Origin: Vreelandella halophila
GTDB lineage: Bacteria > Pseudomonadota > Gammaproteobacteria > Pseudomonadales > Oleiphilaceae
NCBI RefSeq assembly: GCF_009856365.1
Contig: NZ_WMEX01000007.1
Coordinates: forward strand, 62,001 to 126,000
Reading direction: 5' to 3'
Length of the DNA stretch: 64,000 nucleotides
A model generated the notes under the pieces. The model made no database searches and was not told the origin of the DNA. It saw only the letters and a list, made by a program, of their open reading frames with translations. Shown here piece by piece: positions 1-8,321 of the stretch (the first letter of the stretch is position 1; each line of letters opens with the position of its first letter). The position numbers were made by a program, and so were the translations under genes.

Positions 1-116
1 GTCTGGAGCAGCATCTCGGCAGCTGGGTTCAGGTAGCGCGTGCGTTTGTCGTGATCGAGCACCAGAACCGCTGTCGCCAGATTGTCCAGGATGCGCTGGT
101 GCATGGGTTCGGTCAT
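1..116 (-). CDS. ntrB: Nitrogen regulation sensor kinase NtrB (partial, N-terminus only)
   Basis: Only the first 38 codons are in the window; the gene runs off the left edge. The translation begins MTEPMHQRILDNLATAVLVL and continues with a conserved N-P-A-A-E stretch typical of the N-terminal PAS-like domain of NtrB (GlnL). NtrB phosphorylates or dephosphorylates the activator NtrC according to nitrogen status, under PII control. The start ATG at 116 follows a strong ribosome-binding site (AGGAGGGG, 120-127). A sigma-54-type promoter and an NtrC dyad lie just upstream, and glnA is two genes away on the same strand, the usual glnA–ntrB–ntrC context. The kinase domain is not visible, so the call rests on the N-terminus, control sites and context. 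Confidence 0.8.
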   Translation of the reverse strand, partial: MTEPMHQRILDNLATAVLVLDHDKRTRYLNPAAEMLLQ

Positions 117-140
117 AGGTCCCCTCCTGGGAACAGGCTC

Positions 141-156
141 TGCAAGAATCAAACCA
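141..156 (-). promoter_or_regulatory. Probable sigma-54 promoter of ntrB
   Basis: Read leftward, the sequence is TGGTTT-GATTC-TTGCA. It keeps the essential GG and GC of the -24/-12 elements at the right spacing (consensus TGGCAC-N5-TTGCA, 8 of 11 fixed bases). Transcription would start near 130, just ahead of the ntrB ribosome-binding site. The NtrC dyad about 120 bp upstream supports it. Confidence 0.55.
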
Positions 157-247
157 GCTTCTGGGTCGGTGTAAAAGCGCTGCTGGGCCGAATCAGTGCA
201 CGGTTGGAATCGCATTCTGCCCCATGCTAATGCAGAAGGTTCTCGTG

Positions 248-264
248 TGCACCAATACAGTGCA
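248..264. promoter_or_regulatory. NtrC-binding dyad upstream of ntrB
   Basis: TGCACC-AATAC-AGTGCA is a perfect match to the enterobacterial NtrC consensus TGCACY-N5-RGTGCA. It sits about 118-134 bp upstream of the predicted sigma-54 start, a normal distance for an enhancer-bound activator, and implies NtrC autoregulation of ntrB (and presumably ntrC beyond the edge). A weaker half-site-like TGCACG lies at 197-202. Confidence 0.75.
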
Positions 265-325
265 TTGAAGCGGTCGCAGTCTGGACGCGGGCGGTGTCGC
301 CAGGGGGATCCCGGCGAGCGGGTCT

Positions 326-874
326 TCAGTTCAGTTGCGAGGGGCGGTGCAGGGTGAATCGGGTGACATCGGAGGAGCTGATTGTCTCGCCGTTGGCGTT
401 GACCACATGGATCACGATCTCGTGGGTACCCCGGTTCATGTTCTCCAGCGTGAAGCTGGTGCTGCGGCTCTGGCGGGTTCTCTCGCCATCCAGTTCGAGG
501 GCAAAGCGGTGACCGGAACGCAGCGAGGGCTGGGACTGGATGCGTACCACGACCAGCCCATCGCCGCGCCAGAAAGCGCTGTCGTGTTCCGGCTGGGTGA
601 TCTCGATGGACTCGTAGCCCTGCTTTTCGTTGTTTCCGCCGTCGCCCTCGCGTTCGCTGTTGCGGCGTTCGCGCGCTGCGCCATCGGGCAGGCTGACCTC
701 CGGCAGGGGGTCCAGTTCCATGGCTTCGCTGTCATCGCCGGCCGGCTCGTCCGAATAGGTTACGTTGCCGTTCTCGTCCACGTGCCGGTAGATCTCACCG
801 GCCACGGTGCTGCTGCACAAGGGCAGGAGAAAGGCCAGGACCAGCGCTGTGAGGGCAATTGTTGATCGGAACAC
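326..874 (-). CDS. DUF4124 domain-containing exported protein
   Basis: A 182-residue exported protein of unknown function. A GTG start at 874 is preferred over the upstream in-frame ATG at 937 because GGAGG lies just ahead of it and a signal peptide follows directly (hydrophobic residues 5-24, ending near T-V-A-G). After the signal comes a DUF4124 motif, E-I-Y-R-H-V-D-E-N-G-N-V-T-Y-S-D, then an acidic, low-complexity linker and a C-terminal domain of beta character (about 105-180). DUF4124 genes commonly sit between glnA and ntrBC in Pseudomonas relatives, as here; the role is not known. A terminator separates it from glnA, so it is probably not simply part of the glnA transcript. Confidence 0.8.
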   Translation of the reverse strand: MFRSTIALTALVLAFLLPLCSSTVAGEIYRHVDENGNVTYSDEPAGDDSEAMELDPLPEVSLPDGAARERRNSEREGDGGNNEKQGYESIEITQPEHDSAFWRGDGLVVVRIQSQPSLRSGHRFALELDGERTRQSRSTSFTLENMNRGTHEIVIHVVNANGETISSSDVTRFTLHRPSQLN

Positions 875-940
875 GGAGCCTCCGGATTCGGGACGGACGG
901 ATATCCTTTCCCGATTATTCAAGCACCGCGTTGCCAATGC

Positions 941-977
941 AACAAAAAACCCGGCGCGGGTTGCCCCGGGCCGGGTT
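941..977 (-). terminator. Rho-independent terminator downstream of glnA
   Basis: Read leftward, an 8-bp stem (AACCCGGC / GCCGGGTT, arms 970-977 and 948-955) is followed by a T-rich tract (TTTTTTGTT). It lies between the glnA stop and the DUF4124 start, as expected for a monocistronic glnA transcript. Confidence 0.8.
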
Positions 978-999
978 CTGACAGGTACTGGAGCCGTGT

Positions 1000-2406
1000 T
1001 TACACGGAGTAGTACATGTCGAATTCCACCGGATGGGTGGTCATGTTGTAGCGGGTTACATCCTCACGCTTGAGGTCGATGTAGCCCTGGATCATGTCTT
1101 CGGTGAAGACGCCGCCCTGGGTCAGGAACTCGTGGTCCGCTTCGAGAGCGTCCAGCGCTTCCTGGAAGGTCTCCGACACGGTCGGGATTTCCAGTGCCTC
1201 TTCCTTGGGCAGATCGTAGAGATCCTTGTCCATGGCTTCGCCGGGGTGGATCTTGTTCTGGATGCCGTCCAGGCCCGCCATGACCAGCGCGGAGAACGCC
1301 AGGTAAGGGTTGGCGGACGGGTCCGGGAAGCGCACCTCGATCCGGCGTGCCTTGGGGTTGTTGGTGTACGGGATCCGGATGGACGCGGAGCGGTTGCGCG
1401 CGGAGTAGGCGAGCATCACCGGCGCTTCGAAGCCTGGAACCAGGCGCTTGTAGGAGTTGGTGGACGCGTTGGTGAACGCGTTGATGGCCCTGGCATGCTT
1501 GATGATGCCGCCGATGTAGTAGAGGGCATTTTCGCTCAGGCCGGCGTAGCTGTCGCCGGAGAACATGTTCTTGCCGTCCTTGCTCAGCGACATGTTGACG
1601 TGCATGCCGGAGCCGTTGTCGCCGACCACCGGCTTGGGCATGAAGGTGGCGGTCTTGCCGAAGGCATGGGCCACGTTGTGCACGCAGTACTTGAGAATCT
1701 GCACCTCGTCCGCCTTGCGGGTCAGCGTATTCGGGCCAACGCCGATCTCGCACTGACCGGCGGTGCCGACTTCGTGGTGGTGCACCTCAATCTCAAGGTT
1801 CATGGATTCCATGGCGGCACACATGGCGCCACGCAGGTCGTGCAGGGAATCCACAGGGGGTACCGGGAAGTAGCCGCCCTTCACCTTGGGCCGGTGGCCG
1901 GTGTTGTTGCGCTCGAAGTCCTCACCGGAGACCCAGGCGGCTTCCTCGGAGTGGATTTCGTACATGGCGGAGTCCATGTCCACTTTCCACTTGGCGGAAT
2001 CGAACACGAAGAACTCGGGCTCAGGGCCGAACAGGGCCGCATCCGCGATGCCCAGGGACTTCATGTAATCCTCGGTGCGCCGTGCCACGGAGCGCGGATC
2101 ACGCTCATAGCCCTGCATGGTTGCCGGCTCAACGATGTCACAGGTGATGTTGAGGGTGGGCTCTTCCGCGAAAGGATCCAGGGTGACTGCGTCATCATCG
2201 GGCATCAGGATCATGTCGGACTCGTTGATGCCCTTCCAGCCATTGATGGAGGACCCATCGAAGGTGGCGCCGTCCGTGAAGAAGTCGTCATCGGCCCCGC
2301 TGGCAGGCATGGTTACATGCATTTCCTTGCCGCGGCTGTCGGTGAATCGCAGGTCGATCCACTTGATGTCGTGTTCCTGGATCAGCTTCAGTGTGTTCTT
2401 GGACAT
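1000..2406 (-). CDS. glnA: Type I glutamine synthetase
   Basis: Condenses glutamate and ammonia into glutamine using ATP; a cytoplasmic dodecamer and the main ammonia-assimilating enzyme. The protein is 468 residues, the standard GSI-beta length, starting [16 protein letters not shown]. An upstream in-frame start exists at 2430, but ATG 2406 has GGAG at good spacing and matches the family start. The adenylylation site is intact: the tyrosine in D-K-D-L-Y-D-L-P is residue 397, the same number as in E. coli, so it should be a substrate of the GlnE encoded at 9.2 kb. Regulation is visible upstream: a sigma-54 promoter and an NtrC dyad. A terminator follows the gene. Confidence 0.98.
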   Translation of the reverse strand: MSKNTLKLIQEHDIKWIDLRFTDSRGKEMHVTMPASGADDDFFTDGATFDGSSINGWKGINESDMILMPDDDAVTLDPFAEEPTLNITCDIVEPATMQGYERDPRSVARRTEDYMKSLGIADAALFGPEPEFFVFDSAKWKVDMDSAMYEIHSEEAAWVSGEDFERNNTGHRPKVKGGYFPVPPVDSLHDLRGAMCAAMESMNLEIEVHHHEVGTAGQCEIGVGPNTLTRKADEVQILKYCVHNVAHAFGKTATFMPKPVVGDNGSGMHVNMSLSKDGKNMFSGDSYAGLSENALYYIGGIIKHARAINAFTNASTNSYKRLVPGFEAPVMLAYSARNRSASIRIPYTNNPKARRIEVRFPDPSANPYLAFSALVMAGLDGIQNKIHPGEAMDKDLYDLPKEEALEIPTVSETFQEALDALEADHEFLTQGGVFTEDMIQGYIDLKREDVTRYNMTTHPVEFDMYYSV

Positions 2407-2505
2407 GTCAGAACTCCATCTGTGGTTCATTTGAGTAGAGCAGAGTGCTCGTGGCTCCGGCCCTGTGCACCGTGGTGGGGCCTTTCGCGTGCCTGACCAC
2501 CCTTA

Positions 2506-2521
2506 AGCAAAAGGCTTGCCA
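2506..2521 (-). promoter_or_regulatory. Sigma-54 promoter of glnA
   Basis: Read leftward: TTGGCAAGCCTTTTGCT, i.e. TGGCAA-N5-TTGCT, close to the -24/-12 consensus and similar in layout to glnAp2 of enteric bacteria. The predicted start is near 2495, leaving an untranslated leader of about 90 nt before the ATG at 2406. Confidence 0.8.
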
Positions 2522-2596
2522 ATTACCGGATTTGCTCTTTTCTGGCCGCATAACAGGGCATTGGCGTCATCCTGGTGCGCTGACGCCGCTGCACGA

Positions 2597-2613
2597 CGCA
2601 CTATTACGGTGCA
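2597..2613. promoter_or_regulatory. NtrC-binding dyad upstream of glnA
   Basis: CGCACT-ATTAC-GGTGCA matches TGCACY-N5-RGTGCA at 11 of 12 fixed positions. It lies about 100-120 bp upstream of the predicted sigma-54 start site, the position expected for an NtrC enhancer. Confidence 0.7.
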
Positions 2614-2824
2614 CAAACGCGTGAGGCCGGTCCAATCTGGTGCGTTTTTGGACTGCAGCAGAGGCCCGTCGGAAAATGCCCCTGTTACTCGTTGCAGAAA
2701 TGACCTCATGGAATAATCCGGTCTGTTCGTGTACAATCCGCGCCCTTGGTTCGGGGAAAGCCCGGATCGACCCTCATTTTCACCGCCCTTCATTCGAAAT
2801 ACCAGTGATTCAGAGGCCCTTTTC

Positions 2825-4636
2825 GTGATTGAGAATCTTCGCAACATCGCCATCATTGCACACGTTGACCATGGCAAGACCACGCTGGTCGACCAGCTGC
2901 TGCAGCAATCCGGGACCCTGGATCGCAAGTCATCGGACACTGACCGTATCATGGACTCCGATGATCAGGAGAAGGAGCGGGGCATCACCATCCTCTCCAA
3001 GAATACTGCGATCAACTGGGGCGAATACCGGATCAACATCGTCGACACGCCCGGCCACGCCGATTTCGGTGGCGAGGTGGAGCGGGTCATGTCCATGGTC
3101 GACTCGGTCCTGCTGCTGGTCGACGCCGTTGACGGCCCCATGCCCCAGACCCGCTTCGTGACCCAGAAGGCGTTCGCCAAGGGGCTTAACCCCATTGTTG
3201 TGGTGAACAAGGTGGACCGGGAAGGCGCCCGCCCGGACTGGGTGATCAACGAAGTCTTCGACCTGTTCGATGCACTGGGCGCCAACGAGGACCAGCTGGA
3301 CTTCCCGATTGTCTACGCGTCCGCCCTCAACGGCATTGCCGGTGAGGATCCGGATGCCCTGGAAGACGACATGGATTCGCTGTTCAAGATGATCGTCAAC
3401 CAGGTTCCGGCACCGAGCGTGGATCCGGACGCATCCCTGCAGATGCAGGTCTCCTCGCTGGACTACGACCCCTACGTGGGCGTGCTGGGCGTGGGCCGCA
3501 TCAAGGGCGGCCAGATGAAGCCCGGCCAGCAGGTGGCCGTGATTAACCGCGAGGGGGAGCAGCGCAATGCCAAGCTGCTGGAAGTGAAAGGCTTCCTCGG
3601 CCTTAACCGCGTGAACGTGGATGAAGCCAACGCGGGCGATATTGTCTGTATCTCCGGCATCAGCAACCTTCGCATCTCGGATACGATCTGCAGCCGCGAA
3701 GCCCCCGAGGCGATGCCGGCGCTGACCGTGGACGAGCCGACCGTAAGCATGACGTTCCAGGTGAACGATTCGCCCTTCGCTGGCCAGGACGGCAAATACG
3801 TCACCAGCCGCCAGATCAAGGAGCGCCTTGAGCAGGAGCTGCTGCACAACGTGGCGCTGCGGGTCGAGCAGGGCGACGCAGCGGAAAAGTTCACGGTCTC
3901 AGGCCGTGGTGAGCTGCACCTGGCTGTTCTGATCGAGAACATGCGCCGTGAAGGCTTTGAGCTGGGCGTCTCTCGCCCCGAAGTGGTGCAGCGTGAGAAC
4001 AACGGCGCCAAGGAAGAGCCCTACGAGCAGGTCGTGGTCGACATCGAAGAGCAGCACCAGGGCTCGGTCATGGAAGAGATGGGCAACCGTCGCGCCGAGA
4101 TGCAGAACATGGTGCCGGACGGCCGTGGCCGCGTGCGGATTGATTTCATCATGCCGGCGCGCGGGCTGATCGGTTTCCGTTCCCAGTTCCTGACCCTGAC
4201 CCAGGGCTCGGGTATCCTGACCCACGTGTTTGACCACTGGGGTCCGGTCAAGGGTGGTATGGCCGAACACCGCCATAACGGTGCCATCGTTTCCATGGTC
4301 AAGGGCACTACCACGGCCTACTCTCTGTTTACGCTGCAGGACCGTGGCCGCCTGATGGTGGGCCCGGGCGCCGAGGTGTACGAGGGTATGGTTATCGGTA
4401 TTCACGCGCGGGAGAATGACCTGACGGTGAATCCGACCAAGGGCAAGCAGCTCACCAACGTGCGTGCCGCTGGTACGGACGAGAACCTGGTGCTGACCCC
4501 GCCGATCGAGATGACCCTCGAGAACGCGCTTGAGTTCATCGATGACGATGAACTGGTGGAGGTTACGCCCAATAACCTGCGGGTCCGCAAGAAGCTGCTG
4601 ACTGAAACGGATCGCAAGCGCGCCGGCAAGAAATAG
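2825..4636 (+). CDS. typA: Ribosome-associated GTPase TypA/BipA
   Basis: Translational GTPase of the EF-G/LepA family that binds the ribosome and is needed for growth under stress and for late 50S assembly. The protein is 603 residues from a GTG start at 2825 ([20 protein letters not shown] follows the first residue), which is the family start; AGAGG precedes it. An in-frame ATG exists at 2729 but adds 32 residues with no homology. GTPase motifs visible: A-H-V-D-H-G-K-T-T (P-loop), R-G-I-T-I (switch I), D-T-P-G-H (switch II), N-K-V-D (G4). Domains II, III and V and the TypA-specific C-terminus follow at normal length. It has its own transcript; pip follows 37 bp later. Confidence 0.97.
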   Translation: MIENLRNIAIIAHVDHGKTTLVDQLLQQSGTLDRKSSDTDRIMDSDDQEKERGITILSKNTAINWGEYRINIVDTPGHADFGGEVERVMSMVDSVLLLVDAVDGPMPQTRFVTQKAFAKGLNPIVVVNKVDREGARPDWVINEVFDLFDALGANEDQLDFPIVYASALNGIAGEDPDALEDDMDSLFKMIVNQVPAPSVDPDASLQMQVSSLDYDPYVGVLGVGRIKGGQMKPGQQVAVINREGEQRNAKLLEVKGFLGLNRVNVDEANAGDIVCISGISNLRISDTICSREAPEAMPALTVDEPTVSMTFQVNDSPFAGQDGKYVTSRQIKERLEQELLHNVALRVEQGDAAEKFTVSGRGELHLAVLIENMRREGFELGVSRPEVVQRENNGAKEEPYEQVVVDIEEQHQGSVMEEMGNRRAEMQNMVPDGRGRVRIDFIMPARGLIGFRSQFLTLTQGSGILTHVFDHWGPVKGGMAEHRHNGAIVSMVKGTTTAYSLFTLQDRGRLMVGPGAEVYEGMVIGIHARENDLTVNPTKGKQLTNVRAAGTDENLVLTPPIEMTLENALEFIDDDELVEVTPNNLRVRKKLLTETDRKRAGKK

Positions 4637-4673
4637 GGTGGCTGAGCCTGCCCCGGGCGCCTAGACTTGGGGC

Positions 4674-5642
4674 ATGCTGACCCTTTACCCGGAAATCGCC
4701 CCCTACGCCACCCATCGCCTGGACGTGGGGGATGGCCACAGTCTCTACCTGGAGGAGTCCGGGCATCCCGACGGGATCCCGGTGCTCGTGGTTCACGGCG
4801 GTCCGGGTGCGGGCAGTGATGGCACTGCCCGCCGTTTCTTTGATGCGGAGCGCTACCGCATCATCCTCTTCGATCAGCGCGGTTCCGGCCGCTCCACCCC
4901 GTTTGCGTCCGTAGAGAACAATACCACCGCCCATCTGCTTGAGGACATGGAGCGCATCCGCGCGTTCTTCGGCATTGAGCAGTGGCTTCTGTTTGGCGGT
5001 TCATGGGGGTCCACGCTCAGTCTGTTGTACGCCCAATCCCACCCGGAGCGGGTTCTGGGGCTGATCCTTCGGGGTATCTTTCTCTGCCGCGAGCGCGATA
5101 TCAGCTGGTTCCTGCAGGACGGGGCCAGCCGGATCTTTCCGGATTACTGGGAGGATTTCATCGCCCTTATCCCGGAGAGTGAGCGGGATGACCTGATCCG
5201 TGCCTACCACCGGCTGCTGCACAGCGACAACGAGCTGGAGCGCCTGCAGGCCGCCCGCACCTGGGCGATCTGGGAGGGGCGCTGTGCCACCCTGCACCCG
5301 AACCCGGCAGCGGTGGAGCGTTTCGGGCACGCGCATCTGGCGCTCTCCCTCGCCCGTATCGAGTGTCACTACTTCCTCAACGGCGGTTTCATCGAGGAAA
5401 ACCGGATCCTGGACAACCTGGATGCCATCCGCGATAAACCGGCCCGTATGGTTCACGGTCGCTACGACATGGTCTGCCCGCTGGAGAACGCTGTCACGCT
5501 GCACGATGCCTGGCCGGAAGCGGATCTTTCCATTATCCGTGACGCCGGACATGCGGCCTCGGAGCCCGCTATCGTCGATGCACTGATCCGGGCAACCGAA
5601 GCTATGAGTGATCGCTTCGGGCCGGATTTCGGCTTCCTATAA
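4674..5642 (+). CDS. pip: Proline iminopeptidase
   Basis: Alpha/beta hydrolase of family S33 that removes N-terminal proline from peptides; cytoplasmic. 322 residues, normal for the family. The H-G-G-P-G motif (41-45) forms the oxyanion region, D-Q-R-G-S-G-R-S (67-74) is the family signature, and G-G-S-W-G (108-112) carries the nucleophile Ser110; the Asp and His of the triad lie near the C-terminus (V-H-G-R-Y-D and D-A-G-H). It starts 37 bp after typA on the same strand with no strong ribosome-binding site, so it may be read from the typA transcript. An inverted repeat after the stop separates it from the leftward TorF-like gene. Confidence 0.93.
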   Translation: MLTLYPEIAPYATHRLDVGDGHSLYLEESGHPDGIPVLVVHGGPGAGSDGTARRFFDAERYRIILFDQRGSGRSTPFASVENNTTAHLLEDMERIRAFFGIEQWLLFGGSWGSTLSLLYAQSHPERVLGLILRGIFLCRERDISWFLQDGASRIFPDYWEDFIALIPESERDDLIRAYHRLLHSDNELERLQAARTWAIWEGRCATLHPNPAAVERFGHAHLALSLARIECHYFLNGGFIEENRILDNLDAIRDKPARMVHGRYDMVCPLENAVTLHDAWPEADLSIIRDAGHAASEPAIVDALIRATEAMSDRFGPDFGFL

Positions 5643-5659
5643 GGGGGGCTAATCGTCAG

Positions 5660-5690
5660 ACCGGCTCGCCATGGGATGGAACGAGCCGGT
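5660..5690. terminator. Inverted repeat between convergent pip and TorF-like genes
   Basis: A perfect 9-bp stem (ACCGGCTCG / CGAGCCGGT) with a 13-nt loop lies in the 57-bp gap between two convergent genes, as a bidirectional terminator would. Neither side has a true T-run, so a transcript-end or stability hairpin is likely but rho-independent termination is uncertain. Confidence 0.45.
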
Positions 5691-5699
5691 TGGGTTGGG

Positions 5700-6413
5700 T
5701 TAAAGGCTGAAGGACTTGCTGTAGACAGCTTGGATCAGCGTACTGCGGCGAGTGTCGTCGTCATTGTCTACATCAACAATTGTGCTGGTGGTGAAGGAGA
5801 GTTCATCGTTGAACTGGAACGAGAGGTCCAGGTGCGTCATGTCTTCTCCGAATCCGCCGTAACTGTTGCCCTGAGCTGCATCGTCAAAGCTGTGATGTCC
5901 AACGGTGGCACTGAATGCGTCGTAGCCGTAGCCGGCGGTGATATAGCTGTAACCCGGCAGGCCAGCCACTGTATCCACGTAGCCAAGGCTTGCGCCATAG
6001 GCTTCGACATTCAGATAGACTTCGGAGAAGTCACCGACGAGGTCCGGGGAGGTGGACTTGTCCTGGCTGGGGTAGATGTAGTTGATGGCACCAACATCCA
6101 CCGATACGTCATCGGTAATGTCTGTGGCATAACCCGCATACAGATCGTATTCCTGACCCAGATTCGAGTCGCCGCTGGCGGCCCATACACCGGTATAGAG
6201 CCCGACGCCGCTGTCGAAATCGAGGCTGCCGGAAACGTGCGCGTTACCGCCGGTACTGAGGTCGACGCCGCGGAACAGATACATGTTGGAAATGCCGACG
6301 CTGGCGCTCAGGCTGGGATCGAACGCGGCGGCGGGTGACGCGGCGAACATTGCGCCAGCGCCCATGAATCCGGCAGCGATGCAGCTGAAAAGACGGGTAC
6401 GTTGAGTCTGCAT
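5700..6413 (-). CDS. TorF family putative porin
   Basis: 237-residue predicted outer membrane protein. Signal peptide at 1-30 (hydrophobic core, ending S-P-A-A-A-F), then the family's opening V-G-I-S-N-M-Y-L-F-R-G-V-D, followed by repeated amphipathic beta strands and an F-S-L C-terminus suited to barrel insertion. TorF-like proteins are small proteobacterial barrels named from a Shewanella locus; substrates are generally unknown. The ATG at 6413 has GGAGG 8 nt upstream. It is monocistronic, with an AT-rich upstream region containing small dyads. The acidic composition suits an aquatic or halophilic host. Family assignment is fairly sure, function is not. Confidence 0.8.
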   Translation of the reverse strand: MQTQRTRLFSCIAAGFMGAGAMFAASPAAAFDPSLSASVGISNMYLFRGVDLSTGGNAHVSGSLDFDSGVGLYTGVWAASGDSNLGQEYDLYAGYATDITDDVSVDVGAINYIYPSQDKSTSPDLVGDFSEVYLNVEAYGASLGYVDTVAGLPGYSYITAGYGYDAFSATVGHHSFDDAAQGNSYGGFGEDMTHLDLSFQFNDELSFTTSTIVDVDNDDDTRRSTLIQAVYSKSFSL

Positions 6414-6448
6414 GATAATAGCCTCCGTTGGCTGTTTTGATTAATTCC

Positions 6449-6461
6449 GTTGCAGTGCAAC
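6449..6461. repeat. Perfect palindrome in the leader of the TorF-like gene
   Basis: GTTGCA-G-TGCAAC lies 36-48 bp upstream of the start codon. A regulator-binding site or an mRNA hairpin is possible; no known consensus is recognised. A second short dyad, CACAGC-AGCC-GCTGTG, is at 6472-6487. Confidence 0.35.
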
Positions 6462-6674
6462 TTGTCCCTACCACAGCAGCCGCTGTGCCTTTTTCTAAAA
6501 AGTCCTTTAAAATCAGTATCTAAAAATGGTTAAGGGCGGTTGTCAGGAGGGTGGAGGCGCTTTGTGGGCTGGCCTTGGGGGCTGTTTTGGTGCAGGTGCA
6601 CACTGGTATGCGTCATTGCAGGGCGCTTTCTGGCACCATGAGTGGCTGCTGTTATCTGGACAGGAGGAGGTTGT

Positions 6675-7133
6675 TTGAAAGGGCTTATACAGCGTGTCAG
6701 CAGCGCCAGCGTCAGTATCGACGGAGAGGTCGTGGGAGAGGTCGGTTATGGTCTGCTCCTGTTTCTTGGGGTTCAGAAAACGGATGGGGCGGCCGAGCAG
6801 AAACGGATGCTGGAGCGCGTGCTTGAGTACCGTGTGTTTCCTGATGAACAGGGGCGTATGAACCGGAGCCTACGCGATTGCGGCGGTGACCTGCTGGTGG
6901 TGCCCCAGTTCACTCTGGCGGCGGATACCAGCAAGGGCAGCCGGCCCTCCTTTTCGTCCGCGGCCCGGCCCGAGCGCGGCGAACACTGGTTCAATGCGTT
7001 TGTGGAGGCAGCCCGCCAGGAGGTGGACGTGGCACCGCCCGGGATCGGGCATCTGGCCACCGGCCGGTTTGGTGCGGACATGCAGGTACAGCTGGTCAAT
7101 GACGGGCCGGTAACGTTTCTGTTGAGCGTGTAG
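6675..7133 (+). CDS. dtd: D-aminoacyl-tRNA deacylase
   Basis: Removes D-amino acids mischarged onto tRNA. 152 residues from a TTG start at 6675, chosen because GGAGGAGG lies just upstream and the product then begins MKGLIQRVSSASV, the family start; the longer in-frame ATG at 6642 adds unrelated residues. The second signature N-D-G-P-V-T (142-147) is intact. The first signature, normally S-Q-F-T, reads P-Q-F-T here (Pro77, Gln78, Phe79, Thr80); the Ser-to-Pro change is notable, though the Thr is kept. Slightly longer than the 145-residue E. coli enzyme because of an insertion near 117-126. Stands alone between the TorF-like gene and the porin gene. Confidence 0.92.
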   Translation: MKGLIQRVSSASVSIDGEVVGEVGYGLLLFLGVQKTDGAAEQKRMLERVLEYRVFPDEQGRMNRSLRDCGGDLLVVPQFTLAADTSKGSRPSFSSAARPERGEHWFNAFVEAARQEVDVAPPGIGHLATGRFGADMQVQLVNDGPVTFLLSV

Positions 7134-7202
7134 CGTTGAGGTTTCTTTAGCCGGTGGGGCCTCAGTGGTATTCTGCCGGCTCTGATAACACTAGGGGGTT
7201 CC

Positions 7203-8318
7203 ATGAAGCGGAAAGGAATTGTTCTGGCACTGGCCGCGCTGGCGGCTGGTGGCGTGCAGGCCCAGGATTCGGGCCGCAGCGGCGACAGTGAACTGACACT
7301 GGCGGAGGTGGACGCACTGACGCACCGGCTGGACATGATGCCGGAGATCTACGGCCAGCTTGGGCTGGTGATGGAGCACCGCGATACGGATGGTGCTCGC
7401 GGCAGCGAAACCGCCTTCCGCGACAGCAACTCCTGGATCGGCCTGCGCAACCGCACCGAACTCATGCCGGGTACCGAGGGTTTCTTCCGTGCTGAGTGGC
7501 GCTCTATTCCCACCCGCGCCGATGAAGACCGGAACCGGATGTTCGATGAGCATGTCGAGTACGCCTACATCGGCCTTGAGGGTGACTTTGGCCGCATCTG
7601 GGGTGGCGTGGACGATACCGTGTATGAACAGCAGCTCGACCACGTTGCCAATTTCTTTGAAGGCGAATTCCGCCATGAGGACGGTGGGCGTGATACAAGG
7701 CGCCATCCGCTGGGCCCCTACACCACGGGCCGTGACCGTCTGGTGCAGTACACCACACCCTCCTGGGGCGACCTCCGGCTGCATACCGCGGTTCAGCTGA
7801 ACGAGGATGGTAGTCCCGAAGTCGGAAACGACCAGGAGAAGGAAAGCCGTCCCTATCAGGCCGTACTGAGCTATACCCCTGGCAACTGGGAATGGGCGCT
7901 GGGTATGGATTCCAATGACGGCGGCGACGTGCTCGGGGCAAACCCCTCCGAACGGGAACGGCTTCAGGCAGGCAACGAGAATACCTACGGCGGCCGCATG
8001 ACCTATGAGGGTGAACGCTGGCACTTCACCGCCCAGTATCAGCACCGCAAGGACATCGCCAGCGTGGCGGCCCTGCTGACCAGCTACCGCATCGGCCCCA
8101 ACCGGTTCTCGGTTTCCTGGGAAAGGGAGCGTGATGAACTTGCACAGCAGGTTTCCGGTGGTGACCTGGATAGCGAAACCACCAACGCCTACACGGCCCA
8201 GGTCATGCACGATCTGACCGAGTCCATGGCGGTGTACGTGGAAGGCTACAAAGCCAGTTCGAATGAGCAGACGCCGGACCGATTCGATCTGATGGTCGGC
8301 GCCCGTTACCGGTTCTGA
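7203..8318 (+). CDS. Outer membrane porin
   Basis: 371-residue general-diffusion-type porin of the Gram-negative porin superfamily. Signal peptide 1-20 (MKRKGIVLALAALAAGGVQA), then acidic beta-strand repeats, and a C-terminus ending G-A-R-Y-R-F with the terminal phenylalanine that the BAM complex recognises. Features such as S-W-I-G-L-R and E-Y-A-Y-I-G-L-E-G-D-F-G-R-I-W-G-G-V-D are typical of beta/gammaproteobacterial trimeric porins (first strands and constriction loop). Pore specificity cannot be told. AGGGGG precedes the ATG at 7203. The CYTH gene begins 3 bp after its stop, so the two may be co-transcribed although functionally unrelated. Confidence 0.85.
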   Translation: MKRKGIVLALAALAAGGVQAQDSGRSGDSELTLAEVDALTHRLDMMPEIYGQLGLVMEHRDTDGARGSETAFRDSNSWIGLRNRTELMPGTEGFFRAEWRSIPTRADEDRNRMFDEHVEYAYIGLEGDFGRIWGGVDDTVYEQQLDHVANFFEGEFRHEDGGRDTRRHPLGPYTTGRDRLVQYTTPSWGDLRLHTAVQLNEDGSPEVGNDQEKESRPYQAVLSYTPGNWEWALGMDSNDGGDVLGANPSERERLQAGNENTYGGRMTYEGERWHFTAQYQHRKDIASVAALLTSYRIGPNRFSVSWERERDELAQQVSGGDLDSETTNAYTAQVMHDLTESMAVYVEGYKASSNEQTPDRFDLMVGARYRF

Positions 8319-8321
8319 TCC

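Larger units (their letters stand above)
2407..2824. other. Divergent control region between glnA and typA
   Basis: 418 bp without a convincing gene. The left half holds the glnA leader, its sigma-54 promoter and the NtrC dyad (listed separately). The right half should carry the typA promoter: TACAAT at 2732-2737 is a reasonable -10, but its -35 candidate (TGGAAT, 17-bp spacer) is poor, so no promoter is called. Open frames crossing this stretch lack family resemblance and are treated as chance. Confidence 0.5.

Noticed and set aside
2503-2952. Minus-strand frame of 149 codons in the glnA–typA gap
   Set aside because: It runs through the sigma-54 promoter, the NtrC dyad and the start of typA, with no recognisable product.
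6472-6487. Hairpin plus CTTTTTCT read rightward as a terminator
   Set aside because: Stem is only 6 bp and no rightward transcript is expected to reach it; kept only as a dyad in the TorF-like leader.
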